Origin: Sulfurimonas sp.
GTDB lineage: Bacteria > Campylobacterota > Campylobacteria > Campylobacterales > Sulfurimonadaceae
Length of the DNA: 64,000 nucleotides
Assembly (NCBI RefSeq): GCF_029027585.1
Contig: NZ_CP093397.1
Span: 806,001 to 870,000, forward strand
Direction of reading: 5' to 3'
The position numbers and the translations under genes were made by a program. The first letter of the stretch is position 1; the number at the start of each line of letters is the position of its first letter. The notes under the pieces are model-generated. The model was not told where the DNA came from and did not search any database. It was given only the letters and a program-made list of their open reading frames with translations. Positions 35,361 through 44,391 of this stretch are shown here, piece after piece.

Positions 35361-37139
35361 GTCCTTTTTTACCGCTCGTACAACATCTTCATCTAGTGCT
35401 AAATCAATCCACTTAAACTGACTTCCACTTTGAGAACTTCCTCTAAGCAAATCACCACTTTTTCTAAATTTTAAATCCAAATTTGCTATATCAAAACCGC
35501 TAGTAGTTTTTACAAATTCATCAAGCCTATCTGATGAACTTTGATTTGTATATAAATAACAATACCCTTTTAATCCTGTTCTACTCACCCTACCTCTAAG
35601 TTGATGCAGGGTTGATAAACCTAAACGCTCAGCACCTACAATTACCACCGTAGAAAGCCTTGGAAGTGATATACCGACTTCTACAACAGTTGTAGCTATA
35701 AGTAAACTTCCTTTTTCTCTAAACTCTAAAAGTACTTCTTCTTTATGTTTATCTTTTCCATGCGTCACATATACATCATCAAAGTTTTTTTCCCAATATC
35801 CACGAGCTTCATCTATACTTTGATACTCTAAAACTTCACTTTGCTCAACAAGTGGATAAACTAAAAGAACTTGATTATTTTTAGCTATCTCTTTTTTTAT
35901 TCGTTCTAGTAACTCAGAAAAATCATTTTTATGAATCACTTCACTAGTTATATCTTTTTTAAAAGGAGTTGTAGTAATCAAACTTACATCTATATGCGCA
36001 GTTTCAATCATCGCTTGTGTTCTTGGAATCGGTGTTGCACTAAACTGTAAAAAGTGTGGTTTTTTTTCTTTAGAACTAACAAGTTTTTCTAACATATTTC
36101 TTTGCTGTGTTCCAAAACGATGCTGCTCATCTACCATAACCAAACCAGCAGATGGCAATTCTCTATATAAAAGAGCGTGAGTTCCTATGATAAAATCATA
36201 CTCACTTAAATCTATTTTTTTTGTTTTATTGGTTACTAAAATAGTAGTCATATTTGGAAGGTACTTTTGTGCTTCTTCAAACAGTTGATTTGCTAACAAA
36301 GTAGTTGGTGCCATTAAGATTGAATAACTTTTTCTCATCATATATGCAGATGCTAAGATAACCATAGTTTTTCCACTACCAACATCACCAACTATCATTC
36401 GTTTTGAAGCGACATCTTTGGCAAAATCATTTTTTATATCTTTTATGGTTAGCATCTGCTCTTTGGTTAACTTAAAAGGTAATGATGAAGTCCAATCATC
36501 ATAAGTTGCATCTACCCTTACAAGAGGCTCAAAATATCTTCGCTTAGATGCTAACAACTTCATATAGATAAAAAGCTCTAAGTACTTTAAAGCATCTATA
36601 CTTTTTTTATCTAACTCTTTTAAGTTTATCATAGTTGTTGGAAAGTGAAGTTTTAAAATCTCTTGTGCTACTTCTTCTTTTAAACCTTCTGATTTTAGTA
36701 GTTCTAAAGTAAGGTTATTTTGCACTAAACGAAGCATAACATCACTTCTAAGAGTTGATTTATATTTTGGGGTTATGGAGCCTATGGTGCTGATTTTCCT
36801 TGGCATACTCATACTACAGTTACCAACTTTACAGTCGATAACACCATAAAAATAATCCCTTTCTCCAACTTTAAACTGATGCATCATATAAGGTTTTGGA
36901 CGAAATAAAACACCATTTATAGTATGTCCTAGATTGTGTGCATAAAAAGTTATTTGGATTGTATTAGGTGAGCGAAAAACTGACTCAACACTAGCATCTA
37001 TAAGCTGAGCCTTCCCCATATCTATAGTATTTTTTAAGGTTAAGTCTTCATAAGAATGTGGAAGCATAAGAGAGAGTTCACACCAAGAGTTTATCTTTAG
37101 TTTTGAAAATTTTGTTTGAATATCTTTTGTGAGGTTCAT
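35352..37139 (-). CDS. recG: ATP-dependent DNA helicase RecG
   Basis: A branch-migration helicase that reverses stalled replication forks and processes Holliday junctions. At 595 residues it is about 100 shorter than E. coli RecG, mainly in the N-terminal wedge region, as usual in this phylum. Motifs: Walker A RMIVGDVGSGKTMVILA (about 242-258), MAPTTLLANQ, Walker B GLVMVDEQHRFG (DEQH, about 332-343), FSATPIPRTQAM (about 362-373), TTVVEVGISLPRLSTVVIV and QLRGRVSRTG (motif VI, about 510-520). AAGGA precedes ATG 37139. It is transcribed alone after the M16-like gene and its terminator. Confidence 0.95.
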   Translation of the reverse strand: MNLTKDIQTKFSKLKINSWCELSLMLPHSYEDLTLKNTIDMGKAQLIDASVESVFRSPNTIQITFYAHNLGHTINGVLFRPKPYMMHQFKVGERDYFYGVIDCKVGNCSMSMPRKISTIGSITPKYKSTLRSDVMLRLVQNNLTLELLKSEGLKEEVAQEILKLHFPTTMINLKELDKKSIDALKYLELFIYMKLLASKRRYFEPLVRVDATYDDWTSSLPFKLTKEQMLTIKDIKNDFAKDVASKRMIVGDVGSGKTMVILASAYMMRKSYSILMAPTTLLANQLFEEAQKYLPNMTTILVTNKTKKIDLSEYDFIIGTHALLYRELPSAGLVMVDEQHRFGTQQRNMLEKLVSSKEKKPHFLQFSATPIPRTQAMIETAHIDVSLITTTPFKKDITSEVIHKNDFSELLERIKKEIAKNNQVLLVYPLVEQSEVLEYQSIDEARGYWEKNFDDVYVTHGKDKHKEEVLLEFREKGSLLIATTVVEVGISLPRLSTVVIVGAERLGLSTLHQLRGRVSRTGLKGYCYLYTNQSSSDRLDEFVKTTSGFDIANLDLKFRKSGDLLRGSSQSGSQFKWIDLALDEDVVRAVKKDLI

Positions 37140-37189
37140 TTAATTTCCTTGAGTTACTAATAATAGCTCTTTTTATAAACCTCTCTGTA

Positions 37190-37212
37190 AAATATTGCAA
37201 ATTGCAATATTT
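37190..37212 (-). terminator. Hairpin between the M16-like gene and recG
   Basis: AAATATTGCA, AAT, TGCAATATTT forms a perfect 10-bp stem with a 3-base loop just beyond the stop of the M16-like gene (37220). On the minus strand the stem ends in TTTTA. The stem is A/T-rich, so termination may be partial and recG may be read through. Confidence 0.55.
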
Positions 37213-37219
37213 CTGAATT

Positions 37220-38500
37220 TTATTTTGTAACTATAGCAAAACTCATTTCTAAAATCTCTTTATGACTTTTGATAAATTCATTTAAATCTTTAAGTTTTAG
37301 TTTTTTAATCTTTTTAAGTTCTTGTGCTGAATGTCCCAGCTCTTGACCTTTATAAAATTCCATAAAAGTTCTGTTAAGTCTTTGTCCCATTGTTTCAACT
37401 CTTAATGGCTCACTTCCTAAAAGAAACTTTTTAGTTTGTTCTAACTCTTCTTTTGTAACACCATCTTTTACAAACTTAGCTACAACTTCTTTAACAGTTT
37501 TTTGAGCATCTTCGAGTGACTCTAGTTTTGTTTGTAAATATCCAGTCATATATGAGCTTGATTTACTAACACTTACTCTTGCATAAGCCGAATATGCCAA
37601 ACCTTTTTTAACTCGTATCTCTTCCATAAGTCTTGAACCAAAACCACCTGTTCCAAGTATGAAAGTTGCGACTCTAGCCTTATAATAATCCTCAGAATCA
37701 ACTCTCATATTGTAAGGTGAACCAAAATAAACATAAGCTTGCTTAGTATCTCTTTTTAAGATGCTTTGAGTTGCTTTTTTACTTACTTCATAATGTTTTA
37801 AAGCTTCCATCTCACCTTTTGGCATAGCTTTAATAATATTTTTGATTTTAAGTTTTGCACTATTTATATCTATATCTCCACCAAGAACTACAATAAGTCT
37901 AGAACTCACTAGATGCTCTTTTACAAAGCCTTTCACATCATCTAAATTTATACTCTCAACACTTTTTATAGTTCCAGAAGATGGATTTGCTAAAGGTGTG
38001 CCTTTAAACAAAATAGCCTTGAGTTCATTAGATGCTACATAGTCAAAATCATTTGCTTTTGCACTTAATGAACCGATGGTTGTTGTTTCGATTTTACTCA
38101 TAACCTCATCACTAAAGTTAGGGTCTTTTAGTAAAGCGTCAAAATATTTAAGTCCTTGAGTAAACTCACCTTTTAAACATCCAACTTCAACAACAAAGGT
38201 TTCCTTACCAGCAGATGCTGATATGTGAATAGCCTTGCTCTCTAAAACTTCTGCAAAAGCAGATGAGCCTAATTTTTTAGTTCCCTCACTCATCACTCTA
38301 GCGCTAAATCTTGCTAAACCTGCTTTTTTTGTATCCGTTATGCTTCCACTATTTTGAAAAATAAACTGCATTGTTGCAAGAGGTAGTCTTTTATCTTCTT
38401 CATAAATCAAAGGTATTTTTAACCCATCTACTTGCAAATATTGTATTGTTGTTGCCATTATCATCTGTCCTGTCATTAGTAATATTAAAAGGTATTTCAT
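37220..38500 (-). CDS. M16-family peptidase-like protein lacking the zinc motif
   Basis: A 426-residue exported protein (signal peptide MKYLLILLMTGQMIMATTIQ) with the two-lobed M16/pitrilysin fold. The segment that normally holds the zinc-binding HxxEH reads GLARFSARVMSEGTKKL (about residues 62-78), so both His and the Glu are absent. The C-terminal lobe has the usual GTGGFGSRLMEEIRVKKGLA (about 284-303). Such inactive subunits pair with an active M16 protein; none is encoded nearby. It overlaps mqnC by one base. Function beyond a chaperone-like or regulatory subunit is not inferable. Confidence 0.85.
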   Translation of the reverse strand: MKYLLILLMTGQMIMATTIQYLQVDGLKIPLIYEEDKRLPLATMQFIFQNSGSITDTKKAGLARFSARVMSEGTKKLGSSAFAEVLESKAIHISASAGKETFVVEVGCLKGEFTQGLKYFDALLKDPNFSDEVMSKIETTTIGSLSAKANDFDYVASNELKAILFKGTPLANPSSGTIKSVESINLDDVKGFVKEHLVSSRLIVVLGGDIDINSAKLKIKNIIKAMPKGEMEALKHYEVSKKATQSILKRDTKQAYVYFGSPYNMRVDSEDYYKARVATFILGTGGFGSRLMEEIRVKKGLAYSAYARVSVSKSSSYMTGYLQTKLESLEDAQKTVKEVVAKFVKDGVTKEELEQTKKFLLGSEPLRVETMGQRLNRTFMEFYKGQELGHSAQELKKIKKLKLKDLNEFIKSHKEILEMSFAIVTK

Positions 38501-39549
38501 TAAAACTTCTTTAGTATTTTGTAGGCTGTATTTCTTACAGCTGGTGTTTCGCCAATATCTCGTATAAGCTCTATCATCTCTTCTTTTGCCATTGTATTTG
38601 TAACGCCTGCACTACTTACAACATTTTCTTCCATCATAGTTGAACCTAGGTCATTTGCTCCAAATCTAAGTGCCATTTGACCGATGTATGCACCTTGAGT
38701 AACCCAAGAACTTTGAATATTAGGTACATTATCAAGGTATAATCTAGCAACAGCTAAAAGTCTTAAGTATCTATTTGAAGTAGGTTTCTCCATATCTGGG
38801 ATAAGTCGTAAAAGCTCAGTATTTTGCCCTTGAAAACTCCACATGATAAAAGCTCTAAAACCACCTGTTTCATCTTGAAGTTTTCTAACCATATCAAAAT
38901 GCTCTATAATATCTTCATCACTCTCAACAGTTCCATACATCATAGTTGCAGTACTCATGATGTCGAGTTTATGAGCTTTTCTATGTATATCTATCCAAAC
39001 CTCACTATCTATCTTTTTAGGCGCGATAATATCTCGAACTTTATCACTAAGTATCTCTGCTCCAGCTCCTGGTATAGATGCCAAACCTTTAACTTTTAGT
39101 CGCTCTAAAACTTCTTCAACGCTAATTCTAGAAACCTTGGCTATAAAATCAATCTCAATAGAAGAAAAACCATGAATATTTATAGTTGGGTATTTTGTAT
39201 GAATATGCTCGACTAAATCTTCATACCACTCTATTTTGAGTTTTGGATGAACTCCACCTTGAAACAAGATTTGTGTTCCACCAATTTCTAGAAGTTCATC
39301 TATCTTAACATCTATCTCCCCAAAGGTTAAGACATAAGCATCTACATCTTTTTCATGTCTGTAAAAAGCACAAAATTTACAATCAACCCAGCAAATATTT
39401 GTATAGTTGATATTTCTATCTATTACAAATGTTGTAATACCCTTTGGATGATGCTCTTTTTTTCTCGCACTTGCCATTTTTCCAAGTGTTTTTAAATCGG
39501 TATTTTTGATTAAATCAAGGGCTTCTTTTTTACTTAACCTTTTTTGCAT
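38500..39549 (-). CDS. mqnC: Cyclic dehypoxanthine futalosine synthase
   Basis: A radical-SAM enzyme of the futalosine route to menaquinone, cyclising dehypoxanthine futalosine. The 349-residue chain has the 4Fe-4S/SAM motif CWVDCKFCAF (CxxxCxxC, about residues 53-62), the GGTQILFQGG strand (about 90-99) and typical downstream segments (SIPGAGAEILSDKVRDII; GFRAFIMWSFQGQNT; GANDLGSTMMEENVVS). These separate it from MqnE. The futalosine pathway is standard in Campylobacterota. It overlaps the DUF302 gene by 16 bases upstream and the M16-like gene by one base downstream. Confidence 0.94.
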   Translation of the reverse strand: MQKRLSKKEALDLIKNTDLKTLGKMASARKKEHHPKGITTFVIDRNINYTNICWVDCKFCAFYRHEKDVDAYVLTFGEIDVKIDELLEIGGTQILFQGGVHPKLKIEWYEDLVEHIHTKYPTINIHGFSSIEIDFIAKVSRISVEEVLERLKVKGLASIPGAGAEILSDKVRDIIAPKKIDSEVWIDIHRKAHKLDIMSTATMMYGTVESDEDIIEHFDMVRKLQDETGGFRAFIMWSFQGQNTELLRLIPDMEKPTSNRYLRLLAVARLYLDNVPNIQSSWVTQGAYIGQMALRFGANDLGSTMMEENVVSSAGVTNTMAKEEMIELIRDIGETPAVRNTAYKILKKF

Positions 39550-39983
39550 TGTCCAGCTTTTGTAGTTATATTGTCCATGCCTTTGTTTATTTTTTGAACT
39601 TTTTTAGGAGCATCTATAATATGTTTGTCAGCCAACCAAGAACCATCTCTGTATGCCATTTGAACTTTGCCATTTTTATCTTTAAAAACTAATATTCTAA
39701 GAGGTAGGTCAAGCCCTACTCTCATATCTTGCTTCATTAAAGCAGTTCCAAGTTTAGGATTTCCAAAGATTACCATTTTTGAAGCACGAAGTTTCATACC
39801 TACCATTTTTGCATTACCTTTATGATTGATAGTTGCAAAAACACTTAAGCCTTTTTTCTTTACGATTTTTTTTATATTTTTAACTGTTTTATCAACGCTA
39901 CAATTACTTTGTTTTACAATTATATCACTTGCACTTAAGCTTGTAACTATCGCTAAAACAAATACTAAGATTAACTTTTTCAT
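39534..39983 (-). CDS. Exported DUF302 protein
   Basis: A 149-residue protein with a signal peptide (MKKLILVFVLAIVTSLSASD) and one DUF302 domain. Recognisable parts are SVDKTVKNIKKIVKKKGLSV and VIFGNPKLGTALMKQDMRVG (about residues 72-91), then LDLPLRILVFKDKNGKVQMAY. The DUF302 fold binds small ligands in some proteins but no function is settled. The mature protein has two Cys (SNCSV, GQCKKG). AAGGA precedes ATG. It lies between nusB and mqnC and overlaps mqnC. Confidence 0.85.
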   Translation of the reverse strand: MKKLILVFVLAIVTSLSASDIIVKQSNCSVDKTVKNIKKIVKKKGLSVFATINHKGNAKMVGMKLRASKMVIFGNPKLGTALMKQDMRVGLDLPLRILVFKDKNGKVQMAYRDGSWLADKHIIDAPKKVQKINKGMDNITTKAGQCKKG

Positions 39984-39994
39984 TATTTATATCC

Positions 39995-40393
39995 TTATGT
40001 GTCTTTTGATATCGCGTCCAAAACACCATTTATAAATTTTGGAGATTGTTCAGTTCCAAATGCTTTTGTAATTTCTACAGCTTCATTTATAACAACAGCA
40101 GAATCTAACTCGCCAAACAAAATCTCAAAAGTTGCAAGTCTAAGAGTAGCTCTTTCTATACTTCCTAATCTATCAAAATCCCACTCTTTTAAGTGTTCTA
40201 TTATCGCCTTATCACAAGCTTCAAGATTATCCATTACACCTGAAAAAAGTCCAAGTGCAAAATCTCTTTGTTTATTACGAATTTTTTTTTCTTCTAAGAT
40301 TTCATCTGTATGCTCAGCAATATTTCCATTTCCTAAATCATAAGCATAAAGTAGGCTTACAACAGCCATACGAGCGTGATGTCTAGTCGCCAT
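39995..40393 (-). CDS. nusB: Transcription antitermination factor NusB
   Basis: Binds boxA RNA with NusE (S10) to prevent premature termination in rRNA operons. The 132-residue all-helical protein shows RHHARMAVVSLLYAYDLGNG at the start, WDFDRLGSIERATLRLATFE (about residues 70-89) and AVVINEAVEITKAFGTEQSPKFINGVLDAI (the conserved C-terminal region, quoted in part: VINEAVEITKAFG). The ATG shares a base with the ribH stop (TAATG). The kdsA-ribH-nusB order is typical of this phylum. Confidence 0.95.
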   Translation of the reverse strand: MATRHHARMAVVSLLYAYDLGNGNIAEHTDEILEEKKIRNKQRDFALGLFSGVMDNLEACDKAIIEHLKEWDFDRLGSIERATLRLATFEILFGELDSAVVINEAVEITKAFGTEQSPKFINGVLDAISKDT

Positions 40394-40857
40394 TAGATGT
40401 TCTCATAAAGGTCTAGCATCTCAATAACAGTTGTCATCGCTTCAAAACCTTTGTTTCCAGCTTTTGTTCCAGCTCTTTCTATCGCTTGTTCAATCGTATC
40501 AGTTGTTAAAAGTCCAAAAGAAACTGGTTTTTGATACTTTAAACTCATAGTAGCTATACCTTTTGTAGCTTCAGCAGCAACATAATCAAAATGAGGAGTC
40601 GCCCCTCTGATAACTGCACCCAAAGCACAAACTGCATCATATTTTCCACTTGCTAAAAGTTGGTCAACAACCATTGGAAGTTCAAATGCTCCTGGGATTA
40701 AAACATGAGTTAATTCATCTTCGTTTCCACCATGACGCAAAAATGCATCTTCAGCACCTTCAACTAATCTATCAACTATAAAATGATTCCATCTTGTGCT
40801 AACTATTACAATTTTTTTGCCGTTTATTACTTTTAATTTACCTTCAACTAATTTCAT
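40393..40857 (-). CDS. ribH: 6,7-dimethyl-8-ribityllumazine synthase
   Basis: Penultimate step of riboflavin synthesis, joining the ribityl-uracil intermediate with dihydroxybutanone phosphate in an icosahedral or pentameric particle. The 154-residue protein shows [20 protein letters not shown] (about residues 18-37), [17 protein letters not shown] (about 52-68), [20 protein letters not shown] (about 79-98) and [20 protein letters not shown] (about 111-130), all canonical, with the catalytic His in TPHFDYV. It sits 9 bases after kdsA and overlaps nusB. Confidence 0.97.
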   Translation of the reverse strand: MKLVEGKLKVINGKKIVIVSTRWNHFIVDRLVEGAEDAFLRHGGNEDELTHVLIPGAFELPMVVDQLLASGKYDAVCALGAVIRGATPHFDYVAAEATKGIATMSLKYQKPVSFGLLTTDTIEQAIERAGTKAGNKGFEAMTTVIEMLDLYENI

Positions 40858-40866
40858 TCTTATTCC

Positions 40867-41658
40867 TTAAATTTCTTGTATTTTTTTAATTCTTGTTATT
40901 AGAGTTTCTAACTCTTCTAGTTTTACCATATTTGGTCCATCACTTAGAGCGATACTTGGGTCAAAATGCGTTTCCATAAAAAAACCATCTACCCCAACCG
41001 CTGCTGCTCCAGATGCTAAGTATGGAACCATTGAACTATCTCCACCAGTTTTACCATCTTTTGCTGTTGGCATCTGAACTGAGTGTGTTGCGTCAAATAT
41101 TACGGGTGCAAACTCTCTCATAGTTACTAAGTTTCTCATATCTACAACCATGTTTCCATAACCAAAAGAGTTTCCTCTCTCACAAAGGTAAACACCATGT
41201 TTTAGTGAGTTTTCATAAGTAGCATCTGGGCATCCGCGAGTTTGAAGTACTTTTAAAACTGGATACTCCATTGCATCTCCGCTTAAAAACTGCCCTTTTT
41301 TAATATTTATTTTACGGCTTGTTTTTGCACAAGCAACTAACAAATCAGTTTGACGACATAAAAAAGCAGGGATTTGCAACATATCTGCAACTTGGGCAAC
41401 TGCATTTACTTGAGTAGATTCATGCACATCAGTAACGATTTTGTATCCAAAATCATCTTTTACTTTTTGTAAGATTCTTAAACCTTCTTGGATTCCAAGC
41501 CCACGAAAACTCTCTAAAGATGTTCTATTTGCCTTATCAAAACTAGCTTTAAAATAAAAATCAATCGTATCATCATTATAATATTTCTCTAACGATTTAG
41601 CTATTTTAAAAATATTTTCTTCACTCTCAATAACACAAGGTCCTGTTAATAGCGTCAT
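40867..41658 (-). CDS. kdsA: 2-dehydro-3-deoxyphosphooctonate (KDO-8-P) aldolase
   Basis: Condenses phosphoenolpyruvate with arabinose 5-phosphate to KDO-8-phosphate for lipopolysaccharide inner core. The motifs are [18 protein letters not shown] (about residues 36-53), [50 protein letters not shown] and [10 protein letters not shown] (about 191-200). ATG 41658 ([18 protein letters not shown]) is chosen over in-frame ATG 41670 because GGGAG lies 6 bases before it and inside the longer version. A -10 box (TATAAT) lies about 30 bases upstream. It heads the kdsA-ribH-nusB run. Confidence 0.95.
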   Translation of the reverse strand: MTLLTGPCVIESEENIFKIAKSLEKYYNDDTIDFYFKASFDKANRTSLESFRGLGIQEGLRILQKVKDDFGYKIVTDVHESTQVNAVAQVADMLQIPAFLCRQTDLLVACAKTSRKINIKKGQFLSGDAMEYPVLKVLQTRGCPDATYENSLKHGVYLCERGNSFGYGNMVVDMRNLVTMREFAPVIFDATHSVQMPTAKDGKTGGDSSMVPYLASGAAAVGVDGFFMETHFDPSIALSDGPNMVKLEELETLITRIKKIQEI

Positions 41659-41712
41659 ATATTCTCCCATAAAAATAAAGGAAGATTATATCATATTGGA
41701 ATTAATCTAAAG

Positions 41713-42600
41713 TTACTTAGCCTTAGCCACCATTATCCCTGCAAAGACGATGAGAACTATGCCTATTGTTGTTGTCATATTTGGTAAAGAATCACCTAGC
41801 ATCATACCAACTAAAATAGCAAAAATAATATTTGTATAACTTACAGCTCCAACTATTCCTGCCTTAGTTTCGCCATAAGCTTTTGTCATAAAATACTGAG
41901 AAAAAGTTCCTAAAATACCTAGTCCAATAACATATAACCAAACAATGCCAGTTGGCATAATAAACTTACCAAGCATAAAATCCAAGTCTGGATTTGTTAT
42001 AAATTCTGAGAGTATAAAAAGGATTATCGGTCCAATAGTTCCAACAAGAGTAAAAGATAAAACAATGGCTCTTGTGTCATAAAACTTTCTAAGTTCTCTA
42101 ACTGAAGTGTAAGCTAAAGCCGCTCCAATTCCGCTAAATATACCAAGTAAATCATACTTAGTAAAACCCATACTACTTGGCTGAGTAATAAGAACTATCC
42201 CACCAAAGCCTATGAATATAGCAAACCAAGCAGAAGTAGAAAGTTTTTCTTTTAAAAAAAACCAAGCAAAAATAGCGGTAAAAATTGGAGCAGTTTTACT
42301 AAAGGTTACAGCATCTCCAAGCGGTATATTTGCTATGTTGTAAAAGTATGCTAGAAGTGCAGTAAAACCCATGGTTCCACGAAAAAGAAGTAAATAAGGT
42401 TTCCCTCCGCTATGAGTCATTGGCTTTTTATATATTGCATAACTTATAAGAGCGACACCAAATATATTTCTAAAAAACACAACTTCGAGTGAAGACATGT
42501 GTCCAGATGCAAGCTTTGCTAATGCACCCATTATGGCAAAAGTAAAAGATGCCATCAGCATATACTTTACGCCATTATTTAAATTTTTTATTAGTTTCAT
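41713..42600 (-). CDS. EamA-family (DMT) transporter
   Basis: A 295-residue inner-membrane protein with ten predicted transmembrane segments in two EamA repeats. The first repeat starts YMLMASFTFAIMGALAKLAS with the family's LEVVFFRNIFGVALIS; the second is centred on LGIFSGIGAALAYTSVRELR. Substrate is unknown; family members export metabolites. The start at ATG 42600 is preferred to ATG 42618 because a minus-strand TATAAT (42608-42613) lies between the two, 7 bases before ATG 42600, which would make the transcript leaderless. If that box is not used, the longer form remains possible. Confidence 0.85.
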   Translation of the reverse strand: MKLIKNLNNGVKYMLMASFTFAIMGALAKLASGHMSSLEVVFFRNIFGVALISYAIYKKPMTHSGGKPYLLLFRGTMGFTALLAYFYNIANIPLGDAVTFSKTAPIFTAIFAWFFLKEKLSTSAWFAIFIGFGGIVLITQPSSMGFTKYDLLGIFSGIGAALAYTSVRELRKFYDTRAIVLSFTLVGTIGPIILFILSEFITNPDLDFMLGKFIMPTGIVWLYVIGLGILGTFSQYFMTKAYGETKAGIVGAVSYTNIIFAILVGMMLGDSLPNMTTTIGIVLIVFAGIMVAKAK

Positions 42601-42607
42601 AGATGCA

Positions 42608-42613
42608 ATTATA
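42608..42613 (-). promoter_or_regulatory. -10 box placed for a leaderless EamA transcript
   Basis: TATAAT on the minus strand, 7 bases before ATG 42600. Transcription would begin at or next to the A of the start codon. No Shine-Dalgarno sequence is present. Confidence 0.4.
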
Positions 42614-42674
42614 CCCATCTATTAACTTGCATTTTATATAATCACAAAATAAACTAATCTACACAGGAAAAATT

Positions 42675-43427
42675 ATGGGAAATTTAATAATTTTATTTAT
42701 CATTGGATATATTTTATACAAGGTTTTTAAAAGTTACGCTCGTTTTACAAACTACTCTCAAGAAGCTTTTAAAAACTTCTCTATTTCTAAAGAATCTTTA
42801 CAAAAAAGTGACTTAGGTCTTTTTGTAGCTTTAGTTGCAAAAGTTGCTAAAGCAGATGGAAAAGTAGATGCACTTGAAGCCCAACTTATTGGCATAATGT
42901 TTGATGATATTTCTGCAGTTTTCCCAGAACCAAGCAAAACAAAAGATATACTAAAACAGATTTTTGATGAAGAAAAAGATAGAAGTGACAATCTAGAAGA
43001 AGTGGCTCAAGCTCTAGGTCAAGCGATAAGAAGAGATAAAGCGAAAGAACAACAGTTCATGGGCTTTTTAATCCAACTAGCCTTCATTGACGGCGAAGTT
43101 TCACAAAGTGAAGATGATGTTTTACAAACAATAGCACAAGCTTTTGAGTTTGACCCAGATGCTTACCATGCAATATTTGACCAATTTGAAAAAATGATGA
43201 AAAACATCCACCCTAAAGCGAATATCACAGATGCTTATAAACTTTTAGGTGTAAATGAGAGTGATGAAATGAGTGTTATCAAAAAAGCATACAGAAAACT
43301 CATAAGAAAGTATCATCCAGACATCATAAAATCTCAAAACAAAGGTGAAGATTATATGCAAAAAGCAACTGCAAAAACACAAGAAATAAATCAGGCATAT
43401 GAGATGATAAAAAAGGTCAAAAAATAA
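42675..43427 (+). CDS. Membrane-anchored TerB-DnaJ co-chaperone (DjlA-like)
   Basis: A 250-residue protein with an N-terminal membrane anchor (MGNLIILFIIGYILYKVFKS). A TerB-like helical domain follows (about residues 45-165; LFVALVAKVAKADGKVDALE; FMGFLIQLAFIDGEVSQSED), with paired acidic metal-binding-type loops. A J domain ends the chain (about 185-250; DAYKLLGVNESDEMSVIKKA) with the essential HPD in RKYHPDII. DjlA-type proteins stimulate DnaK near the membrane. AGGAAA precedes ATG. The downstream cytochrome gene starts within its stop region. Confidence 0.9.
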   Translation: MGNLIILFIIGYILYKVFKSYARFTNYSQEAFKNFSISKESLQKSDLGLFVALVAKVAKADGKVDALEAQLIGIMFDDISAVFPEPSKTKDILKQIFDEEKDRSDNLEEVAQALGQAIRRDKAKEQQFMGFLIQLAFIDGEVSQSEDDVLQTIAQAFEFDPDAYHAIFDQFEKMMKNIHPKANITDAYKLLGVNESDEMSVIKKAYRKLIRKYHPDIIKSQNKGEDYMQKATAKTQEINQAYEMIKKVKK

Positions 43428-43777
43428 AAAACTTTTTATTTTTACTTCTATTGTCACTAAATTTATCTGCTAGTGATTATGGTTCACTTTTGTTTCATGG
43501 CAACTGTATAGCTTGCCATATTGAAACCAAAGCTGTGTCCGCTCCCTCTATAATGCAAATAAAAGAAAAATATTTAATATCATTTCCTAAAAAAGAAGAT
43601 TTCGTCGCATATATGTCAGAGTGGGTACAAAATCCCAAAGAAGAAACTTCTATAATGCTAGAGGCTGTAAAAAGGTATGAACTTATGCCTTATCTACACT
43701 ATGATTTACAAAGTTTAAAAGAAATTTCTACTTATATTTACGAAACTGATTTTGCTAAAGAGCATAAGGGTCATTGA
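43424..43777 (+). CDS. Periplasmic monohaem cytochrome c, apparent ATA start
   Basis: A small exported c-type cytochrome of 117 residues when read from 43424. The haem site is CIACH (in FHGNCIACHIETKA) and a distal Met is likely in YELMPYLHYDL. The frame extends upstream of TTG 43451 to give a complete signal peptide (KNFLFLLLLSLNLSASD). The only plausible initiator for that peptide is ATA 43424, with AAGG 7 bases upstream. It overlaps the TAA of the DnaJ gene by four bases, exactly where related genes carry ATGA. A TTG start would cut off the signal. It probably carries electrons in the periplasm; the partner is unknown. Confidence 0.75.
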   Translation: MKNFLFLLLLSLNLSASDYGSLLFHGNCIACHIETKAVSAPSIMQIKEKYLISFPKKEDFVAYMSEWVQNPKEETSIMLEAVKRYELMPYLHYDLQSLKEISTYIYETDFAKEHKGH

Positions 43778-43808
43778 AGTAAAGGTTTACAGCCCAGGCT
43801 ATTCTCTC

Positions 43809-43824
43809 TTGAGCTAAGGCTCAA
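43809..43824 (-). terminator. Short hairpin between convergent genes
   Basis: TTGAGC, TAAG, GCTCAA (6-bp stem) overlaps the TGA stop of the minus-strand phosphoribosyltransferase gene and lies 30 bases past the cytochrome stop. There is no T-tract, so termination is doubtful. Confidence 0.35.
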
Positions 43825-44267
43825 TTCACCTTGAAATCTCTTTCCCAAAAAAAATCTATCCATTCTTCTGCTTCATTTATCCAAAAATCAGGCTCATAAA
43901 CAGATGTTTTTTTATAAAATAGAGTTGCTGATTTAAACTCTATCTTTGCATGTTTTAATTCTAGATACCCCATAATAGCTTTTAATGTATCTCCACTATC
44001 TGCTATATCATCAACTACTAATACTCTAGAAATATTTTTAAAATTACAATCTCCAAAGATACTAAGCATCTCTCTTTTGCAAGTTTTATCGTAAAGTTCG
44101 GTTCGTAGAGTTTGAACTTCTCGTATATCTAAACCTTCTGCTAAAGCATGAGATAGGGTTAGTCCACCTCTAGCAATGCCAACAATAACTTCTGCTTCAA
44201 ATATTTTTACATCTAAAAGTAACTTTTTTGTGTCACATTTAAAATTTTCATAGGAGTAATATTTCAT
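43821..44267 (-). CDS. Purine-type phosphoribosyltransferase
   Basis: A 148-residue type I phosphoribosyltransferase. The PRPP loop VLVVDDIADSGDTLKAI (about residues 84-100) and the early VGIARGGLTLSHALAEGL (about 29-46) match xanthine/hypoxanthine (Gpt-like) salvage enzymes. The variable hood region ends with DFWINEAEEWIDFFWE, also Gpt-like. Substrate is probably xanthine or guanine but is not certain. The ATG at 44267 has no Shine-Dalgarno sequence; a TATAAT lies 6 bases upstream, suggesting a leaderless mRNA. Confidence 0.85.
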   Translation of the reverse strand: MKYYSYENFKCDTKKLLLDVKIFEAEVIVGIARGGLTLSHALAEGLDIREVQTLRTELYDKTCKREMLSIFGDCNFKNISRVLVVDDIADSGDTLKAIMGYLELKHAKIEFKSATLFYKKTSVYEPDFWINEAEEWIDFFWERDFKVN

Positions 44268-44273
44268 GGAAGT

Positions 44274-44279
44274 ATTATA
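44274..44279 (-). promoter_or_regulatory. -10 box placed for a leaderless phosphoribosyltransferase transcript
   Basis: TATAAT on the minus strand, 6 bases before ATG 44267. The start site would coincide with the start codon. Confidence 0.45.
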
Positions 44280-44391
44280 CTGAAATTTAATCGAGGTCTT
44301 TAAAAGAAAATTTAAAAGAATTTCATAGTTAATAAATATTGTTTAAGATTACTAATAGTATAATCAATTATAATAAAAAAAGGAGATCAAA

